A DNA stretch of 64,000 bases from Granulicoccus phenolivorans DSM 17626 = NBRC 107789 = JCM 15570 (GTDB lineage: Bacteria; Actinomycetota; Actinomycetes; Propionibacteriales; Propionibacteriaceae): assembly GCF_000423085.1 (NCBI RefSeq), contig NZ_AUHH01000013.1:33189-97188 (forward strand), read 5' to 3'. Below, one piece after another: positions 34,426 to 43,673 of the stretch. The notes beneath the pieces were generated by a model that was given only the letters and a program-made list of their open reading frames with translations, was not told the DNA's origin and searched no databases. The position numbers and the translations under genes are program-made. The stretch's first letter is position 1. Every line of letters starts with the position of its first letter.

Positions 34426-36173
34426 CACCACACCACCGCATCTTCCTCGGCCGACGCGCTCGCGGCGGCATGGACGGCCGACAGGTCACCGATCGGCTCG
34501 ATCAGGTCCGGGTCGCCCTCCATCAGCCGCAGCCAGTGGAACCCGTGCGGCGCCACGTGCAGCTCGTAGGGCTCCGCGCCGACCATCGGATGCCGTTCGT
34601 CCTTGAGCAGGTTGTACGGGATCAGGCCCCGGAAGCGGGACAGGTCCAGGGTGATCGTCTGCGGGCTGGCCGACAGGTTGTTCACACACAGCACCGCCAT
34701 CGCCCCGGTCAGGTCCCCGCGGTGACTGGCGCCCGAGCCGAACGGCATGGTTCGCAGGAACGCGAACACCGCCTCGTTCTCCCCGCCCAGATCCTCGAAG
34801 GTGCCCAGCCCGAAGACCGGATGCCGACGCCGGATCACCAACATCGCCCGCAGCCAGACCAGCAACGAGCCGGGATCCAGCATCTGCTGCTCGACGTTGA
34901 CCCGCTCCTTGGCGTACCCGGGATCCTGCACCAGCGGCAGGTAGAAATCGGACTCCTCGGCCTCGGAGAAGCCGGCCCCGACCCCGTCGTTCCACTGCAT
35001 CGGGGTGCGTACGCCGTCGCGGTCGTGCAACCAGATGTTGTCGCCCATCCCGATCTCATCGCCGTAGTAGAGCACCGGCGAGCCGGGCAGGGCCAGCAAC
35101 AGGGCATGCAGCAGATGGACCCGGGGGAGTTCCCCGTCGACCAGCGGAGCCAGCCGACGCCGGATCCCGATGTTGCACTTCATCCGCGGATCCGGGGCGT
35201 ACTCCTGCCACATGTAGTCCCGATCAGTCTCGGAGACCATCTCCAGGGTCAGCTCGTCGTGGTTGCGCAGGAACGTGCCCCACTGGCAACCCGCCGGAAT
35301 CTCCGGGGTGTCGGCGAGAATCTCCGAGATCGCGTGGCGCGATTCCTGGCGCAGGCCCATGTACAGCCGCGGCATCACCGGGAAGTGGAATGCCATGTGG
35401 CACTCGTCGCCCTCGCCGAAGTACTCCACCACCTCGTGCGGCCACTGGTTCGCCTCGCACAGCAGCACCCGGCCCGGATACTCCTGATCGACCATCCGGC
35501 GGACCGCCTTGAGGATGTGATGGGTCCCGGTCAGGTTCTCGCAGTTCGTCCCGTCCTGCTCGATCAGGTACGGCACCGCATCCAGCCGGAACCCGTCGAT
35601 CCCCAGGTCCAGCCAGAACCGGATCGCATCGAGCATCTCGGTCAGCACCCGCGGGTTCTCGAAGTTCAGATCGGGCTGGTGGGAGTAGAACCGGTGCCAG
35701 AAGTACTGCCCGCGGACCTCGTCGAAGGTCCAGTTCGACTGCTCGGTGTCGACGAAGATGATCCGCGCATCGGCGTACGCGGCATCGGAATCGGCCCACA
35801 CGTAGTAGTCCCCGTACGGCCCCTCGGGATCGCTGCGGGAGGCCTGGAACCACGGATGCTGATCGGAGGTGTGATTCATCACGAAGTCGATGATGAGCCG
35901 GATCCCGCGCTCGTGGGCGCCCTCGACGAAGCGGGCGAACTCCTCGAGGGTGCCCAACTCCGGCAGTACGTCGGTGTAGTTCGACACGTCGTACCCGCCG
36001 TCGGCCAGCGGACTGGGGAAGAACGGCGGCAGCCACAGGCAGTCCACGCCCAACCACTGCAGGTAGTCGAGCTTGCTGTTCAGGCCGGCGAAATCGCCGA
36101 TGCCGTCGCCGTTGGAGTCATGGAAACTGCGCACCATGACCTCGTAGAAGACGGCTGTGCGAAACCATTCCAT
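34425..36173 (-). CDS. treS: Trehalose synthase (maltose alpha-D-glucosyltransferase)
   Basis: TreS interconverts trehalose and maltose and feeds maltose to maltokinase. The 582-residue GH13 enzyme begins [21 protein letters not shown], has the catalytic residues in [11 protein letters not shown] (nucleophile), LLCEANQWP (acid/base) and [12 protein letters not shown] (transition-state Asp), and the TreS-type [17 protein letters not shown] segment. It lies 16 bases after glgE and its stop overlaps the maltokinase start by one base. In many actinobacteria TreS itself is fused to maltokinase; here it is separate. Confidence 0.95.
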   Translation of the reverse strand: MEWFRTAVFYEVMVRSFHDSNGDGIGDFAGLNSKLDYLQWLGVDCLWLPPFFPSPLADGGYDVSNYTDVLPELGTLEEFARFVEGAHERGIRLIIDFVMNHTSDQHPWFQASRSDPEGPYGDYYVWADSDAAYADARIIFVDTEQSNWTFDEVRGQYFWHRFYSHQPDLNFENPRVLTEMLDAIRFWLDLGIDGFRLDAVPYLIEQDGTNCENLTGTHHILKAVRRMVDQEYPGRVLLCEANQWPHEVVEYFGEGDECHMAFHFPVMPRLYMGLRQESRHAISEILADTPEIPAGCQWGTFLRNHDELTLEMVSETDRDYMWQEYAPDPRMKCNIGIRRRLAPLVDGELPRVHLLHALLLALPGSPVLYYGDEIGMGDNIWLHDRDGVRTPMQWNDGVGAGFSEAEESDFYLPLVQDPGYAKERVNVEQQMLDPGSLLVWLRAMLVIRRRHPVFGLGTFEDLGGENEAVFAFLRTMPFGSGASHRGDLTGAMAVLCVNNLSASPQTITLDLSRFRGLIPYNLLKDERHPMVGAEPYELHVAPHGFHWLRLMEGDPDLIEPIGDLSAVHAAASASAEEDAVVW

Positions 36174-36189
36174 CAGCAGCCCGGTCCTC

Positions 36190-38217
36190 TCATTGCAGGA
36201 CGAGAATGTGTGCCGGGTTGGCCGGGGTGAGCCGGACGAAGTTCTTCGCGCCCCAGGAGAACGACTGCTCGGTGAGTTCGTCGTGGAAGGACAGCACCGC
36301 ATTGCTCGCCAGCCCCACCGCGGGCAGGTCGATGAAGACCTCGCCCTCCTGGGTGTGGTGCGGGTCCAGGCTGACCACGGTGAGCACCACCGAGTCACCG
36401 TCGCGCTTGGAGTAGGCGATGATCTGGTCGTTGCTGACGCTGTGGAACCGGATCCGGCGCAACTGCTGCAGCGCCGGCTGCTGATTGCGGATCCAGTTCA
36501 GCTTGCCGAGCAGCATGCTCAGGTTGCCCTGCGCGCCCCCGGACCAGTCCCGCGGCCGGTACTGGTACTTCTCGGAGTCCAGGTACTCCTCGCCGCCGGG
36601 CTTGAGGGGGGCGGCCTCGAACAGTTCGAAGCCGGAGTAGACCCCCCAGGTGGGTGACATCGTCGCGGCCAGCACGGCGCGGATGGTGAACCCGGCCGGC
36701 CCGGAGTGCTGCAGGAAGCGCGGGTTGATGTCGGGGGTGTTGACGAAGAAGTTCGGCCGGTAGAACCCGTCCATCTCCTGGCTCAACTCGTGCAGGTACT
36801 GCTGGAGCTCCCATTTCTCGTTGCGCCAGGTGAAGTAGGTGTAGGACTGCTGGAACCCGACCTTGCCGAGCAGGTGCATCATTTCCGGCTTGGTGAACGC
36901 CTCGGCCAGGAACAGCACGTCGGGGTCGGTGCGGCGTACCTCGGCCAGCAGCCAGGCCCAGAACTCCACCGGCTTGGTGTGCGGGTTGTCCACCCGGAAG
37001 ATCCGGACGCCGTGCTCCATCCAGAACCGCAGGATCCGCAGGCACTCGTGGTAGATGCCGGCGCGGTCCCGGTCGAAGTTGATCGGATAGATGTCCTGAT
37101 ACTTCTTCGGTGGGTTCTCCGCGTACGCGATGGTCCCGTCGGGGCGCTCGGAGAACCATTCCGGGTGCTCGCGGACCCAGGGATGATCCGGCGAGGCCTG
37201 CAGCGCGAAGTCGAGGGCGACCTCCAGGCCGAGCGAATGCGCCTTGTGCACGAACCGGTCGAAGGCGGCCAGATCACCGAGGTCGGGATGGATCGCGTCG
37301 TGCCCGCCGGCGGCGCCCCCGATCGCCCACGGCGACCCGGGGTCGCCCGGGGCCGGGGTCAGTGTGTTGTTCGGGCCCTTGCGGAACTGTTCGCCGATCG
37401 GGTGGATCGGGGGCAGATAGACCACATCGAAGCCCATCGCCGCGGCCGCCTCGAGGCGCTCGTGGCTGGAGTCGAAGGTGCCCGAGACCCAGCGTCCGGT
37501 TGCCTCGTCGTGGTGGGCCCCCTGGGAGCGCGGGAAGAACTCGTACCAGGCCGAGAACAGCGCCCGGCGCCGGTCGACGAACAACGGGTAGTCCGGGGTG
37601 GGGGAGACGAAGCGCCGCGGCCCGAACAGGGCGAAGATGTTGGGCACGTCGGGGTGCATCAGGTGGTCCAGCCGACCGGGCACATCGCGGTTGGGGTCCA
37701 GCGCCCAGCCGATGCTCTCCAGTCGGTGGGCGGCGGAATGGTCCCCGGCGGCCCGGGCGTTGTCGGCGGTCTCGGCGAACAGGGCCTGGCCCTCCAGGCA
37801 GACCAGATTCAGGTCGATGCCGGCCGGCAGCTTGATCTCGGCGTGGTGCACCCAGGTGTGGTACGGATCGTCCCAGGCCTCGATCCGGAACGTCCAGGCG
37901 CCCGGCTCGTCCAGCCGGACCAGGGCCTCCCAGCGATTCCAGCCCTCCGGCGGGCACGGGCGCATATCGACGCGCCGCTGCGAGCCGTCGGGGCCGGTCA
38001 GAATCACCGAGGCGCCGACCGCGTCATGACCCTCCCGGAAGACCGTGGCGCGGATCGGGAACTCCTCGCCGACGGTGGCCTTGGCGGCGTACGCACCCCC
38101 CTCGATCACCGGCGACACCTTGGTCACGGGGATCCGGCCGATGATCGTGCCGAGATCGCTGTGCAGGTGGGTGTCGGACGCGGGCCGGGCGGGGCTGCCG
38201 GGTGTCTGCTCAGTCAC
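36190..38217 (-). CDS. glgE: Alpha-1,4-glucan:maltose-1-phosphate maltosyltransferase
   Basis: GlgE adds maltose from maltose 1-phosphate to the non-reducing end of linear alpha-glucan. The 675-residue protein has the N-terminal beta domain ([31 protein letters not shown]), the GH13 barrel with [21 protein letters not shown] and [16 protein letters not shown], the nucleophile in [11 protein letters not shown], the acid/base Glu in [10 protein letters not shown] and the [11 protein letters not shown] segment. GTG 38217 was chosen because a minus-strand TAGCGT ends 7 bases upstream, giving a leaderless start; GTG 38226 would overlap the promoter. First gene of the glgE-treS-mak/glgB operon. Confidence 0.96.
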   Translation of the reverse strand: MTEQTPGSPARPASDTHLHSDLGTIIGRIPVTKVSPVIEGGAYAAKATVGEEFPIRATVFREGHDAVGASVILTGPDGSQRRVDMRPCPPEGWNRWEALVRLDEPGAWTFRIEAWDDPYHTWVHHAEIKLPAGIDLNLVCLEGQALFAETADNARAAGDHSAAHRLESIGWALDPNRDVPGRLDHLMHPDVPNIFALFGPRRFVSPTPDYPLFVDRRRALFSAWYEFFPRSQGAHHDEATGRWVSGTFDSSHERLEAAAAMGFDVVYLPPIHPIGEQFRKGPNNTLTPAPGDPGSPWAIGGAAGGHDAIHPDLGDLAAFDRFVHKAHSLGLEVALDFALQASPDHPWVREHPEWFSERPDGTIAYAENPPKKYQDIYPINFDRDRAGIYHECLRILRFWMEHGVRIFRVDNPHTKPVEFWAWLLAEVRRTDPDVLFLAEAFTKPEMMHLLGKVGFQQSYTYFTWRNEKWELQQYLHELSQEMDGFYRPNFFVNTPDINPRFLQHSGPAGFTIRAVLAATMSPTWGVYSGFELFEAAPLKPGGEEYLDSEKYQYRPRDWSGGAQGNLSMLLGKLNWIRNQQPALQQLRRIRFHSVSNDQIIAYSKRDGDSVVLTVVSLDPHHTQEGEVFIDLPAVGLASNAVLSFHDELTEQSFSWGAKNFVRLTPANPAHILVLQ

Positions 38218-38224
38218 GAGCAAC

Positions 38225-38230
38225 ACGCTA
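38225..38230 (-). promoter_or_regulatory. -10 element giving a leaderless mRNA for glgE
   Basis: On the minus strand TAGCGT is followed by 7 bases and then GTG 38217. It decides between two GTG start candidates. Confidence 0.6.
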
Positions 38231-38272
38231 GCGGTCAGCCGCCCCGGTGCCACAGGGGGGCAGCCCAACCGA

Positions 38273-38278
38273 TAGCGT
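38273..38278 (+). promoter_or_regulatory. -10 element giving a leaderless mRNA for glgP
   Basis: TAGCGT ends 6 bases before GTG 38285. The same hexamer drives the divergent glgE 43 bases away. Confidence 0.6.
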
Positions 38279-38284
38279 GAACCC

Positions 38285-40837
38285 GTGCGAGCAATCAGAC
38301 GATTCACGGTGCAGCCCGTCCTTCCCGAACCGCTGACCGCGCTGGGCGAGTTGGCCCACAATTTGCGGTGGTCCTGGCATCAGGAGACCAAGGAACTCTT
38401 CCGCGCGATCGACCCGGACAAGTGGGGGACCAGCCGCCACGACCCGGTGGCGCTGCTGTCCCAGGTCCCGGCCGAACGGCTGGCCGCGCTGGCCGGCGAC
38501 CGCAAGTATGTGCGGAACCTGGAGCGCGCCAAGGCCGACTTCGACGAGTACCGCAGCGCCGACCTGTGGTACCAGCAGTACGCCGCGCAGCATCCGGCGC
38601 CGAAGGCCATCGCGTACTTCTCCGCCGAGTTCGGCATCGCCCAGGTGCTGCCGATCTACTCCGGCGGCCTCGGCATCCTCGCCGGGGACCACCTCAAGGG
38701 CGCCTCCGATCTCGGCGTCCCGATCATCGGGGTGGGCCTGTCCTATCGCCACGGCTACTTCCGGCAGACGCTGAACGCCGAGGGCTGGCAGGAGGAGCAC
38801 TACCCGCTGCTCGACCCCTCCGACATGCCGATCCGGCCGCTGACCGAGGCCGACGGGACCCAGGTCGTGATCGAGGTCCCGCTGCGCGGCCAGCCGCTGC
38901 GCGCGACCGTGTGGGTGGCCGACGTGGGCCGGGTCCCGCTGGTGCTGCTGGACACCGATATCGACGCCAACCCCGAGGATCTGCGCCGGGTCACCGACAA
39001 GCTGTACGGCGGCAACGAGCAGCACCGGCTGTCCCAGGAGGTGCTGCTGGGCATCGGCGGGGTCCGGGCGGTCCGCGAGTACTGCCGGATCACCGGTCAT
39101 GAAGCCCCCGACGTCTACCACTGCAACGAGGGCCACGCCGGCTTCCTCGGGCTGGAACGGATCCGCGAGTACATGGCCGCGGGCCGCGACTTCGACACGG
39201 CCCTGGAACTCACCCGCGCCGGCAGCGTGTTCACCACCCACACCCCGGTGCCGGCCGGCATCGACCGGTTCCCCCGCGAACTGATCGAGGAACAGTTCGG
39301 GGACTTCGGGGACCTGCCGCTGGACCGGATTCTCGCGCTCGGCGCCGAGGACTACGAGGGCGGCGATGCCGGCCGGTTCAACATGGCGGTGATGGGCCTG
39401 CGGCTGGGGGCCCGCTCCAACGGGGTCTCCGAGCTGCACGGCGAGGTGTCCCGGGAGATGTTCCAGGGCCTGTGGCCGGCTTTCGACACCACCGAGGTGC
39501 CGATCGGGTCGGTGACCAACGGCGTCCACCACCGCACCTGGATCCACCCCGAGCTGCTCGAGCTGCTGGAGTGGCCCACCGACGACGTGGACACCGTGAT
39601 CGACGGGTACAACTGGTCCGCGTTGGAGCGCGTCGATTCCAACACCATCTGGGCGCTGAAGCGGCAGATGCGCGGCGAGCTGGTCACGATGGCGCGAGAG
39701 CGGCTGGTGGAGACCTGTCGCCGCCGGGGGATGTCCGCCGACTGGGTGGAGGGCGCGCTGGATCCGAATGTGCTCACCTTCGGCTTCGCCCGCCGGGCCG
39801 CCTCGTACAAGCGGCTCACCCTGATGCTGTCCGAGCCCGAGCGCCTCAAGCGCCTGCTGCTGGACCCCGAGCGTCCGATCCAGATCGTGATCGCCGGCAA
39901 GGCGCACCCGGCCGACAACATGGGCAAGTCGCTGATCCAGCGGATGGTCCGCTTCGCCGACGCCGAGGACGTGCGGCATCGGATCGTCTTCCTGCCCGAC
40001 TACGACATCTCGATGGCGCGTCGGCTCTACCCGGGCTGCGATGTGTGGATCAACAACCCGCTGCGGCCGCAGGAGGCCTGTGGCACCTCCGGGATGAAGG
40101 CGGCACTGAACGGTGCGGCGAACCTGTCGGTCAAGGACGGCTGGTGGGACGAGTGGTACGACCCCGCCTGGGGGTGGGCCATTCCCTCGCTGGAGGACAT
40201 CCACGATCCCGGTCAGCGCGATGCCGCCGAGGCCCGCGCGCTCTATGAGCTGATCGAGGGCGAGATCGTGCCGAAGTTCTACGAGAAGGACGCCGCCGGG
40301 ATCCCGCAGCGCTGGGTGCAGATGATCCGCGACACCCTGTCCGGCCTCGGCCCGAAGGTGCTCGCCTCGCGGATGGTCCGCGACTACGTGACCGAGTTGT
40401 ACGCCCCGGCGTCGGTCTCGGCGAGCAAGCTGGCCCCGGCCGGCACTGCGGAGGAACTCGGCGCCTGGAAGCACCGGGTCCGGGACGCCTGGCCGCAGAT
40501 CCAGATCCAGCATGTGGAGGCGAACGTCACCGGGGTGGTCGAGGTCAACCAGGTGATCAGCGTGGCCGCCGACATCCGGCTGGGCGAGCTGTCCACCGAC
40601 GATGTCGAGGTGCAGATCGTCTCCGGCCACGTCGACGACCTGGACCAGTTGCACGACCTGGAGATCACGCCGATGACCCCGCAGCGGGACAACGGCGACG
40701 GTTCCCAGCACTACACCGTGGAGCGGACCGCCAGCCAGACCGGGGCGGTCGGGTACACCCTGCGGGTGGTCCCGCGCAACGACCTGCTGGTCAACTCCAC
40801 CGAGCTCGGCGTGGCCACCCTGGCCCCGACCAACTGA
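38285..40837 (+). CDS. glgP: Alpha-glucan (glycogen/maltodextrin) phosphorylase
   Basis: GlgP releases glucose 1-phosphate from the non-reducing ends of glycogen. The 850-residue GT35 enzyme begins with FTVQPVLPEPLTALGELAHNLRWSW, the N-terminus of the actinobacterial short type. Visible motifs are YFSAEFGIAQVLPIYSGGLGILAGDHLK, CNEGHAGFLGLERI, FTTHTPVPAGIDRF and the pyridoxal phosphate region NNPLRPQEACGTSGMKAALNGA with its Lys. It is divergent from glgE and carries the breakdown half of the glucan module; its product enters Pgm. Confidence 0.96.
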   Translation: MRAIRRFTVQPVLPEPLTALGELAHNLRWSWHQETKELFRAIDPDKWGTSRHDPVALLSQVPAERLAALAGDRKYVRNLERAKADFDEYRSADLWYQQYAAQHPAPKAIAYFSAEFGIAQVLPIYSGGLGILAGDHLKGASDLGVPIIGVGLSYRHGYFRQTLNAEGWQEEHYPLLDPSDMPIRPLTEADGTQVVIEVPLRGQPLRATVWVADVGRVPLVLLDTDIDANPEDLRRVTDKLYGGNEQHRLSQEVLLGIGGVRAVREYCRITGHEAPDVYHCNEGHAGFLGLERIREYMAAGRDFDTALELTRAGSVFTTHTPVPAGIDRFPRELIEEQFGDFGDLPLDRILALGAEDYEGGDAGRFNMAVMGLRLGARSNGVSELHGEVSREMFQGLWPAFDTTEVPIGSVTNGVHHRTWIHPELLELLEWPTDDVDTVIDGYNWSALERVDSNTIWALKRQMRGELVTMARERLVETCRRRGMSADWVEGALDPNVLTFGFARRAASYKRLTLMLSEPERLKRLLLDPERPIQIVIAGKAHPADNMGKSLIQRMVRFADAEDVRHRIVFLPDYDISMARRLYPGCDVWINNPLRPQEACGTSGMKAALNGAANLSVKDGWWDEWYDPAWGWAIPSLEDIHDPGQRDAAEARALYELIEGEIVPKFYEKDAAGIPQRWVQMIRDTLSGLGPKVLASRMVRDYVTELYAPASVSASKLAPAGTAEELGAWKHRVRDAWPQIQIQHVEANVTGVVEVNQVISVAADIRLGELSTDDVEVQIVSGHVDDLDQLHDLEITPMTPQRDNGDGSQHYTVERTASQTGAVGYTLRVVPRNDLLVNSTELGVATLAPTN

Positions 40838-40841
40838 GCAC

Positions 40842-43628
40842 CTGAACAGCAGATTCTCCTGGCTGGCTGCCTGGGCCTTCGCCCTGGCAGCCGGCCTGCT
40901 GCTGCTCGCCTACCCCTTCCTGCCGGTCACCGAGCAGACCGCGCGCTACACCTGGGAGTCCGGCCAGGGGTCGGCCGCGCTGCCGCTGAGCAGCTACCGA
41001 CCGGCCGCGCTCACCCTCACCCTGGACTGCGCCACCCTGCCCGAGGGGGAGGTGTTCGCCACGACCGCGAGCACCGAGCCCGGCGTCCGGGCGCAGGCGT
41101 TGCAGGTCACCCGGGCCGGGGACCGACTCGAGGTCAGCGTGGGCGGAACCAGCCGGACCCGCCCGCTCGCCGACTGCGGCCCGATCCGGATCGACCCGGC
41201 CGCGGACCTGCCGTTGCCGGTGGTCGATGCGCTGATCGCCGCGCCCGGGGCCGGCGTACGGGTGGACCTGGTCGCCGACACCCGCTGGGAAACCCGGGCC
41301 TCGGTGACCAAGATCGCGGTCGGGGTGGTCGCACTGCTGCTGGTGGTCGCGGCGGTGACGCTGGCGGCCCGAGCCGGACTGGGGGCGCGGGCCCCGAACC
41401 CGACGAGCCCGAACCCGACGAGCCCGAACCCGACGAGCCCGAACCCGACGAGCCCGGACGCGGCGGGCGGATCCCCGGCCGGGCGGTCGACCGACCGGCG
41501 GCGGATCCGGGGCTGGGACGTGGCGGTTCCGGTGCTGCTGGTGCTGGCGTGGCTGATCGGGCCCGGCACCGATGACGACGGGTTCCTGATCCAGATCATC
41601 CGGCAGGCCGGGGACACCGGCTTCGTCGGCAACTATGTGCGCTGGCTGAACGCTCCGGAGGCTCCCTTCGGCTGGTTCTACCGACCGTACGCCTGGTGGG
41701 CGCAGGTGTCGCTGGATCCGCGCTGGCTGCGGCTGCCCGCGCTGCTGCTCGGCGGCGGACTGTGGGCGGTGCTGCGCTACGGGCTGTTGCCCCGGTTGCG
41801 GGCCGAACTGTCGCCGTGCCGGTGGCACCTGGGGGTACTCGCGGTCGGCTTCGGGGTCGGCTGGTGGGTATTCGGGAACACGCTGCGGCCGGAGAATCTG
41901 TTCGCGCTCGGCCTGGCCCTGAGCACCTGGCTCACCCTGCGCGCGGTCGAGCGCCGGCAGGCCGGGCCGCTGCTGCTGGCGGTGCTGATCGCCGGACTGA
42001 CCGTCGGCGTCGGGCCGGTCGGGCTGGTGGCGCTGGTGCCGGTGCTGCTGGGCGTACGCCGGCTGGGGGTTGCCGACCGGCGGATCGCGCTCGCGCTGGG
42101 CACGGTGTGCCTGGCGGCGTACGGCTCGGTGGTGCTGCTGATGTTCGCCGATCAGAGCTGGGCGGGGATGGCGGCGGCGAACCGGGTCCGGACCGATTTC
42201 GGGCCGGTGTTCGCCCCGTGGCAGGAAGGGGTGCGCTGGACCAACCTGCGCAACAACCAGGCGGTCCGCCAGATCGTGGTGTACGCCGCGGTCGCGGTCC
42301 TGGCCGCCGTCCTCGTGGCGGCGTGGCGCCGACGCCGGGCGCGGGGGCACCGGTCGGGCGGGGCCGCGGCGCCGCTGACCGGCCTGCTGCCCTGGCTGGC
42401 GGTCGGGCTCGGAGTGGTGCTGATCCTGTCGCCGACGAAGATTCCGCATCACTTCGGCGCCGGGATGGGGGTGTACCCGCTGCTGCTGGTGCTGGCGGTG
42501 GACCGGGCGCGGTTCGATCGGTGGGTGGCGGGGCTGCTCGGCGGTGGGGTCCTGGTCGCGGTCGGGCTGGGGCTCACCGCGCCGGCGAAATGGTGGGAGT
42601 ACACCGGGCTGGGGCTGCTCGGCAACGGCCGGCCGCAGACCCTCGGCGGGATCGCGGTCGGCTGGTTGGTCGTCGTGCTCGGGCTGCTCGTTGCGGGCGT
42701 GATCGTGGTGGCCGGCCGGCGGGGCTTGCGGCCCGTGGTCGCGCTGATCGCACCGGTCGCGCTCTTGCTGCTGCTGGTCGGTCAACTGGGGAACTTCGGT
42801 CAGGCCGCGGTGCGGGGCGGCTGGTCGCTCGGCGCGGCGAACCTGGGGCTGACCGGCCGGTGCGGTATCGAGTCCGCGCTGGCCGTCGAACTCGATCCCG
42901 CCGCCGGGGTGCTGACGCCGGAATCGGCGATCGACCTGCCGGCGGGCGGGCCCTGGCAGTTGCCGACCTGGACCGCGACCGCGGCCGAGCCGACCTGGCG
43001 GTCCCCGGACTATCGGCTGACCGGGCGACCCGGCGATCTTGTGGTCAGCGTCACCGCGGCGACGGCGGGTCGGGTCCGCGTGAGCTTCGACACCGGGCAG
43101 GAGTTGGTGCTGGACGGCCGGGCCGACGGCGCGGGGGAGCGGGCCGCGACCGGCATCACCGAGGCGGTGAGCGATCTGAGCGTGGCGATTCCGGCGGGAG
43201 CGAGCCGGGTCCGGGTGAGTGCCGAGGCGACCGACCCCGGTCGCGGGTTTGCCGTGGCGGCCCCGCGGCAGCCGATCCGGACCCCGTTGCTCGACCTGGC
43301 CGACCGGACCGCGGCCTCGTGGACGCTGGCCTTCGTGGCGCCGTGTCTGCAGCAACCGGTGCTCGCAGCCGGGCAGGCCACGATCTCTCCCTATCTGTTG
43401 TCGACCGGCCTGGCACCGGGATCGATGACCTACCAGACGCAGTTCGGCGGTCCGTTCGCCGCGGTGCTGTCGGTGAGCGAGGCCGTACCGCTGCCGGTGA
43501 CCACCACCGATCCGCGCCGCGGGGGTACCTGGCTGTCCGGGCTGCATCTGGTCCGGCTGGAGCCGAAACCGTTGCGGCCGCTCGCTCCGGTGGACCGGGC
43601 CGAGGTGCCCCGGGCCGGGTGGCGCTGA
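40842..43628 (+). CDS. EmbC-like arabinosyltransferase, probable CTG start
   Basis: The 928-residue membrane glycosyltransferase of the GT-C class resembles mycobacterial EmbA/B/C: the DDDGFLIQIIRQAGDTGFVGNYVRWLNAPEAPFGWFY signature with the catalytic acidic pair, about a dozen transmembrane helices, and a C-terminal extracytoplasmic lectin-like domain (LDPAAGVLTPESAIDLPAGG onward). Family homology and the first transmembrane helix (WLAAWAFALAAGLLLLAYPF) begin before the first standard start codon, GTG 41052. In frame, CTG 40842 gives the family-like N-terminus LNSRFSWLAAW, 4 bases after the glgP stop; no ATG, GTG or TTG lies in frame just upstream. It could arabinosylate a wall or lipoglycan polymer. 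Confidence 0.8.
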   Translation: MNSRFSWLAAWAFALAAGLLLLAYPFLPVTEQTARYTWESGQGSAALPLSSYRPAALTLTLDCATLPEGEVFATTASTEPGVRAQALQVTRAGDRLEVSVGGTSRTRPLADCGPIRIDPAADLPLPVVDALIAAPGAGVRVDLVADTRWETRASVTKIAVGVVALLLVVAAVTLAARAGLGARAPNPTSPNPTSPNPTSPNPTSPDAAGGSPAGRSTDRRRIRGWDVAVPVLLVLAWLIGPGTDDDGFLIQIIRQAGDTGFVGNYVRWLNAPEAPFGWFYRPYAWWAQVSLDPRWLRLPALLLGGGLWAVLRYGLLPRLRAELSPCRWHLGVLAVGFGVGWWVFGNTLRPENLFALGLALSTWLTLRAVERRQAGPLLLAVLIAGLTVGVGPVGLVALVPVLLGVRRLGVADRRIALALGTVCLAAYGSVVLLMFADQSWAGMAAANRVRTDFGPVFAPWQEGVRWTNLRNNQAVRQIVVYAAVAVLAAVLVAAWRRRRARGHRSGGAAAPLTGLLPWLAVGLGVVLILSPTKIPHHFGAGMGVYPLLLVLAVDRARFDRWVAGLLGGGVLVAVGLGLTAPAKWWEYTGLGLLGNGRPQTLGGIAVGWLVVVLGLLVAGVIVVAGRRGLRPVVALIAPVALLLLLVGQLGNFGQAAVRGGWSLGAANLGLTGRCGIESALAVELDPAAGVLTPESAIDLPAGGPWQLPTWTATAAEPTWRSPDYRLTGRPGDLVVSVTAATAGRVRVSFDTGQELVLDGRADGAGERAATGITEAVSDLSVAIPAGASRVRVSAEATDPGRGFAVAAPRQPIRTPLLDLADRTAASWTLAFVAPCLQQPVLAAGQATISPYLLSTGLAPGSMTYQTQFGGPFAAVLSVSEAVPLPVTTTDPRRGGTWLSGLHLVRLEPKPLRPLAPVDRAEVPRAGWR
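41394..41453 (+). repeat. 15-bp in-frame tandem repeat in the Emb-like gene
   Basis: Four identical units CCGAACCCGACGAGC encode four copies of the pentapeptide Asn-Pro-Thr-Ser-Pro in the loop between the second and third hydrophobic regions. Confidence 0.93.
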
Positions 43629-43673
43629 CCGACCCCGATCCACCCGGATCAGCGGCCGGGCGCGGACCGGGCG

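Noticed and set aside
30442..34569. A 1375-codon open frame on the plus strand across the maltokinase-glgB region
   Set aside because: It lies antisense to recognised enzymes with intact motifs, has Arg/Pro/Val-biased composition and no family sequence; such frames are normal shadows in high-GC DNA.
40791..43643. A 950-codon minus-strand frame opposite the Emb-like gene
   Set aside because: Pro/Arg/Gln-rich composition, no family motif, fully antisense to a strong membrane-protein gene.
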